From Aphis gossypii (lineage: Eukaryota > Arthropoda > Insecta > Hemiptera > Aphididae): a stretch of DNA of 64,000 nt. The notes under the pieces were generated by a model. The model searched no databases and was not told the DNA's origin. It saw only the letters and a program-made list of their open reading frames with translations. The position numbers were made by a program, and so were the translations under genes. Positions 61,201 through 64,000 of the stretch are shown in pieces (the stretch's first letter is position 1; each line of letters starts with the position of its first letter). The stretch spans positions 72,703,260 through 72,767,259 of the forward strand of contig NC_065530.1 of assembly GCF_020184175.1 (NCBI RefSeq), read 5' to 3'.

Positions 61201-64000
61201 AGCTGAGTTTTTCATAATACCACGTCAATATAATAAGCAGCGCGAATATACGAATATAATATCATTCAATATATAACATATATAACTTTTAAAATTGTAA
61301 TTTTATTCTTAGTTTGTAATTACATTTTTTAATTATATAAATTAAAATCCACTATAAGTGGAGATTATATTAATTTCGATTTTCAATATTTCTAAAGTAA
61401 TTATAATAGATTATAATGAAAATAGTATATAAATTATGATGCAAAACACAATAAAATAAAATATTATGATTCTAAGAAATAAGATAATGTATAGTTATAA
61501 GAGGATTACTATTAAAGTTACTTTTCATTAACAGTTTTATATCAAACAAAAAATATATATTGTTCTCTTTAGTGGTTTTTCCATCATCGGGTTTCTATTT
61601 GTAATATTTGTTTCTATTTGATTTGTTATTATTGTTTGCACCAAAATATTTAAATTACTAATTACTAGTTAAGCCTTTGTAAATGGGCTAAGACCTATTT
61701 TTACCTAATAAGTAAATAAATTATTGTTCCTTTGAAAACCTGCAGTGTATGGCTATAATGTATGCGGTACAATGACTGATTTTTTTTTTCGATGAAGAAG
61801 TAACTCACTATAGGCGAACGTTGTAACTTTAATTTTATTTTTATGCTTGGAACTTTTGAAAGGTGCAAGGTGTCAAATAACCATAAAGATTTTTCGCGTA
61901 AAATAATGAAGAAGTTTAAAACTCGTTTCAAAGGTTTAACAGATTTGAAAATGAAGTTTTGATTATAAGAATATGTATATAACATGATGAACATTATTTT
62001 TTCTCGAAAAGCATAAATATAATTTTAACTACTTTAGTTGTATTATATAAAAAACAAAATACTATAAAATAATCAAGCCAAATTTTTATATATTTGTATT
62101 ATTATTTATTAATGCTAATGCAAATTCTGTAGTAATTTGATAAGTCAAAAATATTAGTAATTGTAATCAATCTATTAAATAGTTATACATTTTGTAAAGT
62201 ATGAATGTTTTATTTATTTAAACATGCACTATTTTATGGGGCGAATACCTACCAGGACAGTAATTGATATGGCTGAATTTGTCTATTGGTAAATTTGACT
62301 GGTATGCAAATTACCAACTAATTTTTTTTACTTAATTTGTTCAATTTGCTTATAGTTATTATTTTATTAAATCTCGAGTAAAAAATAACAGGAAATAACA
62401 TACAATTGGGTTTTTATCGATAAAAGTACGATCATTTATTATCTTGTTGAAATCTCTTAGACGTATAGGTACATAGTATAATACTTATGGTGTACTTAAT
62501 ACTGAATAAACAGAAAAATAGTTTTCAATTTCTAGAAATAGTATAGAAATACGGATAAAGCATTTTTATTCACATGTTAGAAACCATTAATCCTTGGACA
62601 AGTTGAAAAATAAAAAAATAAAATACAAAACTATTTCATAAATAACTACAGTAGCTTTGTTCAAGCTAAATTGACAGCTCCATATCAAAATAAGTTAAAA
62701 ACAAGATATAAAATAATCAGCAGCATTTGCCGCTGTACTTGCCACTGTACAAGTAAATACTACAAAATAAATATATATTTATACGAGTTGAGCAAGATAC
62801 TTTGAGCATAACGCACGAAGCATAAATAATATCATCATCAATCGTTAAGAGTCATTAATTATATTCTCACGCGTGATTGTGACAAACCTATTAAGTTTCG
62901 GATAATCGTTGTGTAATTACACAAACCATAATATGCGCGTTTATGCCGATGGTATAAATTATGGAAAGTTAAATGCGAATTCCATGAAATCGAATATCGT
63001 TTAAAACGCTATCATAATAACGGTACACGCATATATTAAACACAAATTATAATAATGATGATATAGTACTTACTGCTTTCATAAATCGATCATCGGTGTT
63101 ATACTCTTAAAAACTAAAATCTAGACAAGTTGGTCTTTTTGATCAACTAGTTTATGTTAAGTTTCGTAAACGTTAGAATATAAGTTAATTCCTAAAATTG
63201 CTTACATTTCTTACTTAATAAATAGATATTTTGTTAAAATAATAACTCAAGTTTTCTAAAGTTAAAAATATAAATTAAAAAACTTATTGGTTCAATTGCT
63301 TTTTTTTTTTTTATCTAGTTAGTATCCAACTTTTGAAAAATATGGTTTACACAAGTTCAAATTGTTAGCATCTTATACTGTTAAAAAATAATCGGCGCTT
63401 ATATGGTATTACATATCACTCGGACAACGAAGAGAGGATAAGAATATTTAATTTAAGCTCAAAGTCGTAGGTCATTCAGTTACATATCAAATCAAGGAGA
63501 AAATGTATAAAGCAAAAATTCGAGAAATTCGAAGAAAAAAAACTAGAAACTGCATATCATATACATGTACCTACGAAGCAGGTATATATTATATCCGTTG
63601 TGCGTATTAGATTCGGATTAAAGTTGTAAATTCTTGCCAAGTTATGTGTATTATAGTGTGATTTATATTTTCGATCACTGACGCAGCAAAAATGCTCTGG
63701 GTACGTCCTTATTATACCAACTCAATATAACATATGATGATGCATACTCCCCTCGTATTTCTTTTTTATTGTGAAATAATTTAAACTCTGGTTTTTGAAA
63801 ATGTTTTTAAAATGAATTACTTATATTTAAGAGTATTTAAAATTTTAATATCGTTTAATAATTGTCCAATAACAATAACATTGTTTAAGTAATTATAAAA
63901 AAAAACATTCTATTAAATTTTAAATTATGTAAATGATTATTTTTATAATTTTTATGTAAATAAGTCGATAAATAAAAATTTTAATAACATTACCTATTTG
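61200..64000. other. AT-rich sequence, no supported gene
   Basis: No gene, RNA or transposon end recognised. A 97-codon minus-strand frame at 61701-61994 is basic and hydrophobic, with no recognisable family and no splice support. Confidence 0.5.

Noticed and set aside
61701..61994. 97-codon minus-strand frame
   Set aside because: Composition follows the AT-rich DNA and no family is recognised; not enough to call a gene.

Overview
The window is AT-rich, intron-rich animal DNA. Insect, most probably aphid, is the best reading. One gene is clearly recognisable and is split by short introns with standard GT/AG borders. The rest is long non-coding sequence with many A/T homopolymers and microsatellites, small non-autonomous DNA transposons, and the word TAGGTA/TACCTA over and over, which I associate with aphid genomes. 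The organism call is inference; only the gene and the repeats are seen directly. I saw no bacterial-style gene blocks, tRNA, rRNA or CRISPR array.

Layout. 1-6.5 kb: AT-rich DNA without a gene I can support. 6.5-11 kb: three small terminal-inverted-repeat elements: a TA-flanked one at 6533-7058, a hAT-type one at 9058-9335 with a perfect 8-bp target duplication, and a hAT-like one at 10634-10912. 11.5-13.8 kb: a large, nearly identical inverted repeat with two ~520-bp arms around a 1.3-kb spacer, the most striking structure here. 13.8-32 kb: mostly featureless, with a related repeat at 22594-22910 and a possible CUB-like exon fragment near 27.1 kb. 32.5-35.7 kb: two larger repeat elements. 36.9-37.8 kb, 47.4-47.9 kb, 54.0-55.6 kb and 59.4-61.2 kb: islands visibly richer in G+C and CpG, where first exons, promoters or conserved non-coding DNA might lie. 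At 48.67-48.83 kb three RFX/X-box-like sites stand about 70 bp apart.

The gene. The minus strand from 53698 down to 50663 carries the 3' five coding exons of a RASGEF1-family guanine nucleotide exchange factor (282 residues visible). They cover essentially the whole catalytic RasGEF domain, and every junction keeps the frame. I found the last exon (50663-50778) by following the reading frame across a weak GTTAAT donor; without it the protein would stop early. The N-terminal REM (RasGEF_N) exons and the promoter are not recognised and should lie upstream, at coordinates above 53.7 kb in this window or beyond it. If so, much of 53.7-64 kb is first-intron or 5'-flanking DNA of this gene.

I found no gene cluster or operon-like system. 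The best candidates for something undescribed are the long inverted repeat (possible hairpin-RNA source) and the X-box cluster.
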